Below are positions 1 to 8,378 of a stretch of 64,000 nucleotides of DNA, piece after piece. The stretch comes from JAKAIY01 sp963809385 (lineage in GTDB: Bacteria; Chloroflexota; Ktedonobacteria; Ktedonobacterales; JADMIN01): contig CAWEJL010000018.1 in the NCBI GenBank assembly GCA_963809385.1, forward strand, positions 62,001-126,000, written 5' to 3'. Below the pieces are notes generated by a model that saw only the letters and a program-made list of their open reading frames with translations, was not told the DNA's origin and did no database searches. The translations under genes were made by a program, and so were the position numbers. Numbering within the stretch: the first letter of the stretch is position 1; every line of letters starts with the position of its first letter.

Positions 1-17
1 ATCCGACCATCGACTGA

Positions 18-297
18 TCATCGAGAGGCATTATCGAGTCTCCTCGCGCCGTCCACGCGGCGTCCGCCACTGCGGTCGAGCGTTCCACGCCATCTGCCGC
101 CCGATATCACCGACTGCATGATCACTGGAGGCCGCCACCGCTTCGCGCAGGATCTTGCGGAAGTCGGCGCCCAGCGGAATCGCGTCCACATCCATGAAGA
201 TGCTTTGCTCGCCGAAGCGCACCGCCAGCCGTTCATAGACACGGTCGGTGATGTCCTGCGTGTCGTAGCGCCGGTAGGAGATGAACAGTCTGCTCAC
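18..297 (-). pseudogene. TIR-domain protein remnant
   Basis: A GTG start at 297 opens a frame whose first residues read SRLFISYRRYD, the classic first beta strand of a TIR domain, followed by DRVYERLAVRFG and FMDVDAIPLGADF. These match the N-terminal half of the bacterial TIR domains found in signalling or NADase-type defence proteins. After about residue 58 the frame loses the expected pattern. An IGRQ motif is still readable, but the continuation RRLDNASR lies in the neighbouring frame and ends at 18. The gene is therefore frameshifted and truncated, with no effector partner in the window. It may have been a larger fusion protein, because TIR domains of this type are often N-terminal. Identification of the domain is secure; function is probably lost. 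Confidence 0.6.
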
Positions 298-466
298 GCC
301 TCGCGTCCTCCGCCATACACCACGCCGAATTACAGCTTTGACGTTTATAGATGTTCCGCGTCGGGAGAGCCATGAGATCCATCTGGCAGCGAGATACCCC
401 GGGCAGCGGTTCCAGCCGGGCTGCGCCTGCTCACTGAGCGGTAGTATAGCACGGTGGGCGCGACCC

Positions 467-600
467 CATCCGGCCTTCGGCCACCTTCCCCTCTGAGGAG
501 GAAGGCCCTCTCGTACCTGCACGGCGCAGGGCTGCGATACACTCGCCCGAAGGCCACCAACCGGACTCCCCTCTCCTCTCAGGAGAGGGGCAGGGGATGA
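467..600. repeat. Palindromic dispersed repeat, family A
   Basis: This non-coding block sits in the 298-694 gap. It carries a GGCCTTCGGCC palindrome next to a CCCCTC/GAGG hairpin, and ends with a second perfect hairpin, CCCCTCTCCT facing AGGAGAGGGG. The same arrangement recurs at 4066-4215, 36360-36506 and 37083-37196, and related hairpins form the ends of the DUF559 unit near 40 kb. No gene is visible in the rest of the gap. Confidence 0.7.
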
Positions 601-694
601 GAGGTCAGCACCCCGCCGGTTGTATACTGCCATCCGGGCGCGGGCGATCCGACGCGCGCCCGGACAGCGTGCGACACAATGAGGTGAAGCGAAC

Positions 695-1721
695 GTGAAG
701 ATTGTCACCTGGGCTGGCCCCGACGCGGGGGCAGGCGGCGAGATAGATGAGGCGGGCCGCGCAGGGCTGCTGCATGGCGACCTCGTGCTGGACCTGGAGG
801 CGCTGGGTAGCTGGGCGGCGCGCAATGGCGCGGGCCTGGGGCTGGCGCTGCCAGATACGACGCTGGGACTGCTGCGGCGCGGGCCGGAGGGCATGGCGGC
901 GGCGCGCGCGGCGCTGGCGCTGGCGGCGACGGCCCGCGCGGAGGACCTGACCGCCGATCCAGGGCTGACGCACCCGCTGGCGGAGGTCCACCTGCGGACG
1001 CCCGTGCCGAATCCGCCGACCGTGCGCGACTTCTACGCCTTCGAGCAGCACGTCAAGGCGGCGCGGGCGCGGCGCGGCGTGGGGATGATCCCCGAATGGT
1101 ACGAGATTCGCGGTCTTCTACTTCTCCAACACCTCGGCGCTCTTCGGTGGCGATGAGGATATTCCCTATCCGCGCATGAGCCAGGAGCTAGACTTCGAGC
1201 TTGAGGTCGCCGCCGTCATCGGCCAGACAGGGATGGACATCAGCGCGGACGACGCGCCGGGCTACATCGCCGGCTACATGGTGATGAACGACTGGAGCGC
1301 GCGCGACCTCCAGCGCAAAGAGATGGTGATGAACCTTGGCCCCGCCAAGGGCAAGGACTTCGCCACCTCGTTCGGCCCGTGGCTGGTGACTCCCGATGAG
1401 CTGGACGACAAGCGCACCGGCTCCGGCAAGGACGAGCGCTACGATCTGGCGATGTTCGGCAGCATCAACGGCGACCAGCTCACCAGCGCCAACATGCGCG
1501 ACCTCTACTTCAGCTTCCCGCAGATGATCGAGCGCGCCGCCCAGCATGTGCGTCTGCGTCCCGGCGACATCATCGGTTCCGGCACCTGCGGCACGGGCTG
1601 CATCCTGGAGCTGGGAACCGAGCGCCACCGCTGGCTCCAGCCTGGTGATATGGTCGAGATGGGCGTCGAGCGGCTGGGGACGCAGCATAACCGTATTGTT
1701 GCGGCGGACTCCCGGCCATAA
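695..1721 (+). pseudogene. Fumarylacetoacetate hydrolase family protein, frameshifted
   Basis: Two frames together give a complete FAH-family enzyme of about 340 residues. The first (695 to about 1108) starts MKIVTW and reaches the conserved RDFYAFEQH and WYEI segment. A one-base insertion near 1109 shifts the frame, and the expected VFYFSNTSALFG continues in the second frame. That frame then shows the metal-binding core (ELDFELEVA, GYMVMNDWSARDLQ) and the late GSGTCGTGCILE motif. FAH-fold enzymes hydrolyse or decarboxylate beta-keto or acylpyruvate acids from aromatic catabolism; the substrate here is unknown. It lies close upstream of DinB and amidohydrolase genes on the same strand. A sequencing error is possible, because all catalytic segments are intact apart from the shift. 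Confidence 0.8.
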
Positions 1722-1751
1722 ATGGCCGGGGCACGCGGCGGGCGGGATACG

Positions 1752-1891
1752 GAGGGCGGTTGAAACCGCGCCTCAAGGTGGCAAGCCGCCACACGACCCG
1801 CCGTCGCGGGTCCTCTCCCGCCGTACCTGGGTCCGCGCAGGCGGACCTCGTGGCCGCCAGGCCTTCAGGCGCGAATTCATTCGCCGGGCGC
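1752..1891. repeat. Dispersed repeat family B, inverted pair
   Basis: The gap between the FAH and DinB genes holds two head-to-head copies of a hairpin repeat. The first (about 1752-1813) has GGTTGAAACC, then GGCAAGCCGCC, then ACCCGCCGTCGCGGGT. The second (about 1833-1891) is the reverse-oriented variant ending GCGAATTCATTCGC. Further copies lie at 19434-19498, 37356-37415, 37508-37566 and 43542-43601. Confidence 0.75.
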
Positions 1892-1946
1892 CTGCCGCCA
1901 ACCATTGACCACACTCCGCACACCCATCCCAAGGAGGACACCCACC

Positions 1947-2445
1947 ATGCCGATGCCCACGCCACCCGGCCCCGGCGAAGAGCCGACCAACGAGGGCGAG
2001 CTCTACCGTTACCACTTCAAGCGCCTTATCACCTGGTATCTGGAGGCGCTCGACCCCTTGCCACCAGAGGCCTTTACCTGGACGCCGCCCGCGCCAGGCG
2101 CGAACAATCTCTCCGCGTTGTGCTTCCATGCCATCGGCTCGGCGGAGTGGTGGACGCTGAGTTGCGTGGGCGATGGGCCGATCGAGCGCAACCGCGACGA
2201 TGAGTTCGCCGCCACCGACCTCACCTGGAGCGCGCTGCGCCCGCGTTTCACCGCCTGGCTCGCGGCGGTGGATGACGCTGATCGCGGGCATGGGGCCAGC
2301 GGACTTCCAGGCGATCAGCCGCCACCCGGCGGGCGACCGCATGAACCGCCGCTGCTTCACACACGTTATCGAGCACCTTGGCCTGCACCTGGGGCATATC
2401 GAGATCACGATTGACTGGTTCAAGGCCGCGCAGGCGGACTCATGA
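1947..2445 (+). pseudogene. DinB family protein, frameshifted
   Basis: The start at 1947 follows an AAGGAGG ribosome site. The first frame contains LYRYHFKRLITWYLEALDPL and NLSALCFHAIGSAEWW, typical of the DinB/YfiT four-helix bundle with its metal-binding histidine. Near 2277 the frame shifts. The remaining helices (GMGPADFQAI, HVIEHLGLHLGHIE with the paired metal histidines) continue in another frame to 2445. DinB-fold proteins are putative metal-dependent enzymes, often thiol transferases or hydrolases; no specific reaction can be assigned. Its stop overlaps the ATG of the next gene (ATGA), so the two were probably translationally coupled. The neighbouring FAH gene is also frameshifted. 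Confidence 0.75.
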
Positions 2446-3293
2446 TCGTTGACGCGCACACCCACATCTTCCCGCCGGAGGTCATCGCGCGGCGCGCCGA
2501 CTACGCCGCGCGTGACCCCTGGTTCGCCGCGCTCTACGGCGACTCGAAGGCCAGGATGGCCGACGCCGACGCGCTGCTAGCCGCGATGGGCGCCAGCGGC
2601 GTAGACCACGCCGTGACCTTCTCCTTCGGCTGGAGCGACCCCGGCCTGATCGAGGAATGCAACAGCTACGTCATCGAGTCGGTGGCCCGCGCGGGCGGCA
2701 GGCTGACCGGGTTGGCGGTCGTCCAGCCGCTGGCGGGCGCGCGGGCGGTGGCGGAGGTGGAGCGCTGCTTTGCCGCCGGGCTGCGTGGCGTGGGCGAGCT
2801 GATGCCGCACGGCCAGGGCTACCGTCTGAGCGACCTGCGCGTGGTCGGCCCCATCGCCGAGGTGTGCGCGGCGCGCGATCTCGTCCTGCTGACGCACGCC
2901 AGCGAGCCGGTGGGCCACACCTACCCGGGCAAAGGCGACGTTACGCCCGCCGACCTGCTGGCGCTGGCCCAGGCGTTCCCCGCGCTGCGCATCGTCGCCG
3001 CGCACTGGGGCGGCGGCCTGCCTTTCTACGAGTTGATGCCCGAAGTCAAAGCGGCGGCGGCCAACATCTGGTACGACTCCGCCGCCTCGCTCTTTCTCTA
3101 CCAGCCAGAGATCTTTGCTACCGTCGCCGCCATCTGCGGCCCGGAAAAACTGCTCTGGGCCAGCGACTACCCCCTCATCGCCCAGCCCCGCATGCTGGAC
3201 TACGCCCGCCGCGCCGGCCTCGACGGGGAGGCGCTGGAGTTGGCCCTCGGTGGCAACGCCGCGCGGCTGTTCGGGCTGAGGGCGGGCGGGTAG
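2442..3293 (+). CDS. Amidohydrolase (amidohydrolase-2 family)
   Basis: This is a 283-residue metal-dependent TIM-barrel hydrolase. The first strand carries the HxH metal motif (VDAHTHIFPP). Later landmarks are LLTHASEP after the fifth strand, RIVAAHWGGGLPF, and the catalytic aspartate in LLWASDYPL near the C terminus. The family hydrolyses or decarboxylates small carboxylic or cyclic compounds (ACMSD-like decarboxylases, lactonases); the substrate is not evident. There is no signal peptide, so it is cytoplasmic. It overlaps the upstream DinB gene by four bases. With the FAH-family gene further upstream, it could belong to a small catabolic operon, although the two upstream partners are frameshifted. 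Confidence 0.85.
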   Translation: MIVDAHTHIFPPEVIARRADYAARDPWFAALYGDSKARMADADALLAAMGASGVDHAVTFSFGWSDPGLIEECNSYVIESVARAGGRLTGLAVVQPLAGARAVAEVERCFAAGLRGVGELMPHGQGYRLSDLRVVGPIAEVCAARDLVLLTHASEPVGHTYPGKGDVTPADLLALAQAFPALRIVAAHWGGGLPFYELMPEVKAAAANIWYDSAASLFLYQPEIFATVAAICGPEKLLWASDYPLIAQPRMLDYARRAGLDGEALELALGGNAARLFGLRAGG

Positions 3294-3305
3294 CGCGTGG
3301 CGGCT

Positions 3306-3962
3306 TTACACCGCACTTGTGGCTGGCCGCGCATACACGACGACCTGCCAGTAACCGGCGTTGCGTTGGAAGCGTGGCATTAGCCCACGCTCACGGATGA
3401 CGGCGTCCACCTCGGCCGTGGGATGGATGAAGTTACGCAGCGGGACACGGAAGAGGCGCATCCCAAAGTTCAACACCGCGCCGCCATAGCGCGCCCACCA
3501 GACGTCACGCGGATAGACCACTCCATACAGGTTGGTAGCTTTGCCCGCCGACTGGCCGACCAGCGCGCGCATGTTGGGATAGCAGCAGATCACACGGTCG
3601 AGCGTGACGATGCCTGCGGCTGGGGTGTCGGCCGCGAGCGCCACGAAATCACCTTGCCGGCAGGCGAAGCGGTCGCCCATTCCCTCGCGCGCCGCTTCAG
3701 ACCTCGCCGTTGTGACATATGCTGGTGAGGCGTCTATCTGTGTGGCGGCGGTAACGCCAGATTTGAGCAGTTCAAGCGAGATCGCGCCGACTCCACCGCC
3801 GATATCGAGCAGCGTCAGTCCGCTGACTCCCTCGCTCCCCAGCGCGTCGAGCAGCATGCGCGTCGTCTTCGCAGGTCCCTTGTTGCGGTACCGCTTGATC
3901 TGCGAGCGCGCCGCTCCCTTGCCAAACACATTTGCGCCGCCTTGACATCCGCTGCATGGCAT
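3306..3962 (-). CDS. Class I SAM-dependent methyltransferase
   Basis: The 218-residue product has the Rossmann-type SAM-binding signature LLDIGGGVGAISLELL (motif I) at roughly residues 50-65. It is followed by an acidic residue at the end of strand 2 (TQIDAS) and the post-motif region FACRQGDFV. A GGGAGGG ribosome site precedes the ATG at 3962. The N terminus contains a CSGCQGG cysteine pair. The C terminus is tryptophan/arginine-rich (PRDVWWARYGG), resembling small-molecule methyltransferases of the Mg-protoporphyrin or ubiquinone type. The substrate is unknown. It is convergent with the amidohydrolase, their stop codons being only about a dozen bases apart. Confidence 0.8.
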   Translation of the reverse strand: MPCSGCQGGANVFGKGAARSQIKRYRNKGPAKTTRMLLDALGSEGVSGLTLLDIGGGVGAISLELLKSGVTAATQIDASPAYVTTARSEAAREGMGDRFACRQGDFVALAADTPAAGIVTLDRVICCYPNMRALVGQSAGKATNLYGVVYPRDVWWARYGGAVLNFGMRLFRVPLRNFIHPTAEVDAVIRERGLMPRFQRNAGYWQVVVYARPATSAV

Positions 3963-4065
3963 GGGATCGCCCTCCCTATCGTCCAGCGCCTCCTGTGTAA
4001 TGCGGCCTATTGGGGTTCACTATACGTCAAAAAGTGTGCGTGGCTCTTCGGCCTGGAGGGAGCGC

Positions 4066-4215
4066 CTCATCCGGCCTTCGGCCACCTTCTCCTTGCGAGG
4101 AGAAGGCCCTGCCCAACATGAGCGCCGAGGGGCGAGCATGGCTCGCCCTTCGCGTGTCACGTCCGAGCGGCGACCCCCCTCGCCCCGCAGGGAGAGGGGG
4201 CAGGGGGTGAGGCCC
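4066..4215. repeat. Palindromic dispersed repeat, family A
   Basis: The intergenic block opens with GGCCTTCGGCC and a CTTCTCCTTGCGAGGAGAAG hairpin. It closes with a CCCCTCGCCC/GGGAGAGGGG palindrome and the tail GCAGGGGGTGAGG. The organisation matches the copy at 467-600. The interior differs, so the two ends look like the conserved part. Confidence 0.65.
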
Positions 4216-4225
4216 TCCCACGCCA

Positions 4226-5230
4226 TCAATGCACGCGCGAATCGCCCGGAGGGGCGGCCTCGACGCGGCTAAGCTCGCGGCGGCTGATCTCTAGAAAGCC
4301 ATCGAGCGTGCCGTAGGAAGTGGTGAAGCTGCCACCGGCGCCGATCATCTCCTGGGTCGTGCGGCCAATCGCCGCCAGCGCCTTCTGGTCAATGCCGGTG
4401 CGTGCGCCGCAGGACTCGAAGAGGTAGACGAGGTCTTCGGTTGCGACGTTGCCCATCGAGGTGGTGTGAATCGGCATCGCGATGCCGCCGCCGATGCCGC
4501 CGACCGAGCCGTCGAACAGCGTCACCCCTGCCTCCCACGCGGCGAAGGCGTTGGCCTGCGCGCAGCCGTCCAGCGTGTGCAGGTGTAGGCCGACCCGCAG
4601 CTCTGGCCAGCGGGCCTTGACGGCGCGCACGCGGTCCCGCACCAGCGTCGGCCAGGCCATGCCGATGCTATCCGCCAGCGACACCTCACGGATACCCGCG
4701 TCCACGAAGCGCCCGACCAGGCGCAGGATGTGGTCCTCGCTCTGCACGCCCTCGTAGGGGCAGACGAAGGACGTGCCCATGCCGACGGAGACTTCCACGC
4801 CCGCCGCGATGGCCTCCTTCGCGATGTGGTCAATCTCCTCCAGATTGCGCTCGACGCTCATGTTGGAGTTGAGCCTCTGGTAGGTCTCACTGGCGATGAT
4901 CAGGCAGGAGAGCTTGCGCAGGCCAGCGGCCATCGCCCGTTCGGCGCCGCGCCAGTTGGGTACCAGCGCGTGGTACGAGGCGCGATGCGGGCGGGCCAGC
5001 GCCTCGCGCGCGACCTCGTCGGCGTCGGCCAGGCTGGGGATGACGCGCGGATGGACGAAGCCGGTAATCTCGATCGCGGGGACGCCCGCCGCGTCGAGAC
5101 GCGCGATGATATCCAGTTTCTCCTCGGTCGTGGGGACGCGAAGATGCTTCTCGTGCAGCACGGTCTGCAAGCCGTCGCGCGGGAAAACATCCACAATGGT
5201 CACGTCGCGCTGGTCAGAGTCAGTGGACAT
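4226..5230 (-). CDS. Hydroxymethylglutaryl-CoA lyase-like enzyme
   Basis: The 334-residue protein belongs to the HMGL/DRE-TIM metallolyase family, which cleaves or forms C-C bonds next to acyl-CoA or keto acids. It shows the divalent-metal and catalytic segment PRDGLQ near residue 15, the HxH pair in GLHLHTLDG, and a downstream ATEDLVYLFE segment as in HMG-CoA lyase. The glycine-rich loop that normally carries the catalytic cysteine (GGCPYA) reads GGIGGGIAMP, so that cysteine is missing. It is thus an HMGL homologue with possibly different chemistry. It is the last gene of a minus-strand set with an MFS carrier, an isocitrate-lyase-family enzyme and a GntR regulator. A role in cleaving a hydroxyacyl-CoA made by the nearby CoA-transferase is inferred. 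Confidence 0.75.
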   Translation of the reverse strand: MSTDSDQRDVTIVDVFPRDGLQTVLHEKHLRVPTTEEKLDIIARLDAAGVPAIEITGFVHPRVIPSLADADEVAREALARPHRASYHALVPNWRGAERAMAAGLRKLSCLIIASETYQRLNSNMSVERNLEEIDHIAKEAIAAGVEVSVGMGTSFVCPYEGVQSEDHILRLVGRFVDAGIREVSLADSIGMAWPTLVRDRVRAVKARWPELRVGLHLHTLDGCAQANAFAAWEAGVTLFDGSVGGIGGGIAMPIHTTSMGNVATEDLVYLFESCGARTGIDQKALAAIGRTTQEMIGAGGSFTTSYGTLDGFLEISRRELSRVEAAPPGDSRVH

Positions 5231-5286
5231 CGGCGATCACTCCTGTTCTCTCGAAAGCGGCGGCCAACGGCCCGCCCGGAGCGGGG

Positions 5287-6534
5287 TCAGCCTTCCAGTG
5301 TGGTGGCGGCCTCAGGCGCGGGGGTCACGGGATGCTCGCCGCGCCGGGTCTGCGTCAAGAGCAGCAGCGCGGCGGCGGCGAGCACGGCGGCGAGGGTCAG
5401 CCAGGCGTCGTGATAGCCGTGGGTGGCCTCGACGACCATGCCAAAGATCGGGCCGGAGATGGTCGCGCCGGCCAGAATGGCGCTGGTCTCCAGGCCCATC
5501 GCGGCGCCCGCACGCGGCTCTGCGACGCGCTCTCCGGCCCAGGTCAGGGCGAGCGCGTTCCAGCCAACGTAGGCGAAGCCGAGCGCCAGCCATAGCGCCG
5601 CCAGCGCCCAGACTGGCAGCCCGCGCGGCAGATTCGCCAGCGTGACCGCCAGTACGACGCCCAGCAGCGTGACGCCCAGCAGCGTCTGGTCGCGCCGCCC
5701 GCCGAATCGGTCGGAGACAGCGCCCAGCGCCATGCGGCCAGCGGCGCCCCCGACCTGGGCGATGGCCAGCAGCGCGCCCGCCAGCACGACGGTCAGCCCC
5801 ATCGCATGCAGCATCGGGATCGTGTAGGTGAGCAGCGTGTACTGGCCCCAGGAGAGCAGAAAACCGCAGAGCGCCGGGACGATCAGGCGGCTGGTCTGGC
5901 GCGGGGCGCCCTGACGCGCCACGGCGGCGGCCTGGCGGTCGGCCTGCGGTGGCAGCAGCGCGTAGAAGATGAGGCCGCTGGCGCCTGCCAGCGCGGCGAA
6001 GGCGACGTAGAGCGGCTGGAATCCCACGCGCGTGGCGAGCGCTGGCAAGACCAGCGCGGCGGCCAGCGCGCCGAGCGGCACACCGATCTGGCGCACGCCC
6101 ATCGGCAGCCCCCGGCGCTCGCGCGGCCAGAGAGTCATGATGACCTTCACGCCGGAGAGCGGGACGGCGCCAATCGTAATCCCCAGCGCGAAGAGCAGCG
6201 CCGTGGTGGAGGCCAGGTTCGGGCTGACGGCGATCGCCAGCGCGATGGCGGTGAGCGCCAGTGAGCCGAAGAAGAGCACCCGCTTGGGTCCCCAGCGGTC
6301 TACAAACCCGCCAATGATGAGGCCCGAGAACATCCAGCCCAGCGTCATCGCGGCCAGCGTCGTCGCCATCTGGCTGAGGCTGAGGTGATACGCGGCGGCG
6401 ATGAACACGCCCAGCACGATCGTTCCCTGTTGCATCACCGACGCGCCGAACTGTGAGAATGTGGCGCTGGTGAGCAGCACGGTCCGCCGCCGCGTCAGGC
6501 TGGCTCCGGCGGGGCGCTCCTCGGTTATATCCAT
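5287..6534 (-). CDS. MFS transporter
   Basis: This is a 415-residue major facilitator. The start chosen is the ATG at 6534 (MDITEERP), just before the first membrane helix; a longer frame exists but adds an arginine-rich non-membrane tail. Twelve hydrophobic segments are visible, with the MFS loop motif between helices 2 and 3 (GGFVDRWGPKRVLF) and its second-half counterpart (GAVSDRFGGRRD). The pattern resembles oxalate/formate or monocarboxylate MFS carriers. Flanked by an HMGL-like lyase and an isocitrate-lyase-family enzyme, and 34 bases downstream of the latter, it probably imports the organic acid degraded by this cluster. Confidence 0.85.
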   Translation of the reverse strand: MDITEERPAGASLTRRRTVLLTSATFSQFGASVMQQGTIVLGVFIAAAYHLSLSQMATTLAAMTLGWMFSGLIIGGFVDRWGPKRVLFFGSLALTAIALAIAVSPNLASTTALLFALGITIGAVPLSGVKVIMTLWPRERRGLPMGVRQIGVPLGALAAALVLPALATRVGFQPLYVAFAALAGASGLIFYALLPPQADRQAAAVARQGAPRQTSRLIVPALCGFLLSWGQYTLLTYTIPMLHAMGLTVVLAGALLAIAQVGGAAGRMALGAVSDRFGGRRDQTLLGVTLLGVVLAVTLANLPRGLPVWALAALWLALGFAYVGWNALALTWAGERVAEPRAGAAMGLETSAILAGATISGPIFGMVVEATHGYHDAWLTLAAVLAAAALLLLTQTRRGEHPVTPAPEAATTLEG

Positions 6535-6568
6535 GCGCGGCGCCTCATGGCTGGAAGACCCAACAGCC

Positions 6569-7492
6569 TCATCCACGCGCCTCTTCCGGGCGCTGGCCCC
6601 AGTCTTCGACACCGTAGCGCCGCTCGATCTCCTTGACCTCCGGCAGGCCAACGAAGTCGGTGAACTCCTGGAACGTGGGCATCGACTCGAGCAGCGGCAG
6701 CGGCGAGCCAGCGGCGCGAATTTGCGCGGCGGCGGCGCGCATCGCCTGCGTGGCGGTCAGCAGCAGGCTGATAGGGAAGATGATGAGCTGAAAGCCCATG
6801 CCGCGCAGGCGCTCGTAGGAGAGCGGCGGCGTCTTGCCCTGCTCGGCCCAGTTGTAGAGCAGCGGCGCGCCTCGCAGCCGGGCGGCGACCGCCTCGACCT
6901 CCTCGACGCTCTGCGGCGCCTCGACGAAGAGTAGGTCGGCGCCCGCCTCGCGGTATCGCTCGGCGCGGGCGAGTGCGGACTCCAGCCCCTCCATCGCGCG
7001 GGCGTCGGTGCGGGCGATGATCAGGAAGTCGGGGTCGCGGCGGGCCTCGGCGGCGGCGCGAATCTTGGCCGCCATCTCGTCCACGGGGATGACGCGCTTG
7101 CGGTCCATGTGGCCGCATTTCTTGGGACTGACCTGGTCCTCGATGTGGATGGCGGCCACGCCTGCCGCTTCGTACTCGCGCACCGTGCGGCGGACGTTGA
7201 GCGGGTTGCCGTAGCCGGTATCGGCGTCAGCGATCAACGGGATGCTGACGGCCTCCGCCATGCGATGGGCGTTCTCTACCATCTCAGTCTGGGTGAGCAG
7301 ACCAACATCGGGCTGGCCAAGCAGCGCCGCCGAGGTCCCAAAGCCGGTCATGTAGACGGCGTCGAAGCCTGCCTCCGCGACCACGCGCGCGCTTAGGGCG
7401 TCAAACGCTCCAGGCGCCAGCGTGGGCTCGTCGCGGGCCAGCAGCGCGCGCAGGCGGGCGCCAGCGGAGCCACGCTCCTGATTTTCACTCAT
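6569..7492 (-). CDS. Isocitrate lyase/PEP mutase family lyase
   Basis: The 307-residue protein has the family's catalytic loop SPKKCGHMDRK at about residues 123-133, with the lyase-type cysteine as in methylisocitrate or dimethylmalate lyase. It also has the metal-site strand LIADADTGYGNP and the IEDQ and IARTDA segments. The KKCGH motif favours a C-C lyase over a phosphonomutase. Candidate substrates include 2-methylisocitrate, 2,3-dimethylmalate or oxaloacetate; the sequence does not decide. It overlaps the GntR-type regulator gene upstream by eight bases and precedes the MFS gene by 34 bases, so these are one transcription unit. Confidence 0.85.
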   Translation of the reverse strand: MSENQERGSAGARLRALLARDEPTLAPGAFDALSARVVAEAGFDAVYMTGFGTSAALLGQPDVGLLTQTEMVENAHRMAEAVSIPLIADADTGYGNPLNVRRTVREYEAAGVAAIHIEDQVSPKKCGHMDRKRVIPVDEMAAKIRAAAEARRDPDFLIIARTDARAMEGLESALARAERYREAGADLLFVEAPQSVEEVEAVAARLRGAPLLYNWAEQGKTPPLSYERLRGMGFQLIIFPISLLLTATQAMRAAAAQIRAAGSPLPLLESMPTFQEFTDFVGLPEVKEIERRYGVEDWGQRPEEARG

Positions 7493-8207
7493 CTGTTACT
7501 CCCTTTTCGCTTGTCGAGGCGCGCCGGGTGACGTAGGTGGCGACGAACTCTTCGCCAGACTGGATATGCGTGCGCACGAGCCGCGCGGCCTCAGCGGCGT
7601 CGCCGGCGCGCAGGGACGCCAAAATCGCCTCGTGCTCCTCGATGGAGCGCAGCGCGCGGTTGGGCAGAATCCAGTTGACATCCCAGACGAACCGCTTCCA
7701 GAGGTGCTGGATGACATCCAGCAAAATCAGGTTGTCAGCGGCGCTGTAGATCAATTGATGCCAACGGCCATTGAGCTGGTTGAGCAGGTCGAAGTCTTCA
7801 CGGGGCAGCGCCGCGCGCATCTGGCGGTTGAGCGCGTCGAGCTGATCGAGATCGGCGGCGGTGAGGTGGGCCACGGCGAGCTGGGTCGCCTGCGATTCGA
7901 GGTCGGCGCGCATCTGGAAGAGGTCGTGAATGTCGCGCGCGGTGTAGCGCATGACGGAGACGGTGTGGTGTGGCTCGTGGCGCAGCAGGCCCTCCGCCTG
8001 GAGGGTGCGGATCGCCTCGCGGACGGGTGTGGGACTCATCCCGAGCATGCGCGCGATGCGCCCAACGGTCAGCGGCGCGTCAGCGGCGATGTCGCCGCGC
8101 AGGATAGCGCCGCGCAGCGCTTGGATGGCGAGAGCGGTCTTGGTGAGGTGTTCGGGTGCGGAGAGGGCGAGCTCCTCGGGAGCCGGGATGACGCCTCCTG
8201 GAGTCAT
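7485..8207 (-). CDS. GntR/FadR-family transcriptional regulator
   Basis: This is a 240-residue regulator. An N-terminal winged helix (ALRGAILRGDIAAD, then the recognition segment GMSPTPVREAIRTLQAEGLL) is followed by an all-helical FCD effector domain (FQMRADLESQATQLA, HEAILASLRAGD) typical of FadR-type regulators that sense carboxylic acids. Its stop overlaps the start of the downstream lyase gene. The divergent CaiB-type gene starts 171 bases away across an AT-rich spacer. Local control of the whole carboxylate cluster, with release by an organic-acid or acyl-CoA ligand, is the natural inference. Confidence 0.9.
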   Translation of the reverse strand: MTPGGVIPAPEELALSAPEHLTKTALAIQALRGAILRGDIAADAPLTVGRIARMLGMSPTPVREAIRTLQAEGLLRHEPHHTVSVMRYTARDIHDLFQMRADLESQATQLAVAHLTAADLDQLDALNRQMRAALPREDFDLLNQLNGRWHQLIYSAADNLILLDVIQHLWKRFVWDVNWILPNRALRSIEEHEAILASLRAGDAAEAARLVRTHIQSGEEFVATYVTRRASTSEKGVTDE

Positions 8208-8282
8208 GGGGCCGCTTCCTTTCCAGCGGGGTGTCGAGCAGTGATGGCTTGAGTGATGGCTTGACAGAACAGCGGGCTGTCA

Positions 8283-8320
8283 TGTATCACCTTGCATATA
8301 CCACATTATATATAATATCA
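8283..8320. promoter_or_regulatory. Divergent promoter/operator of the CoA-transferase and GntR genes
   Basis: A strikingly AT-rich island lies between the divergent genes. The perfect 12-bp palindrome ATTATATATAAT at 8305-8316 contains a TATAAT on each strand, so the -10 boxes of both promoters abut. A GTATCAC/ATATCAC pair flanks it and could be half-sites for the GntR protein. No clear -35 box is seen. Confidence 0.5.
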
Positions 8321-8378
8321 CAAACCGATCGCGGCGAACGGGCGGCGAATCGGGATCGGCGAAGGGAGCCAGCTGAGC

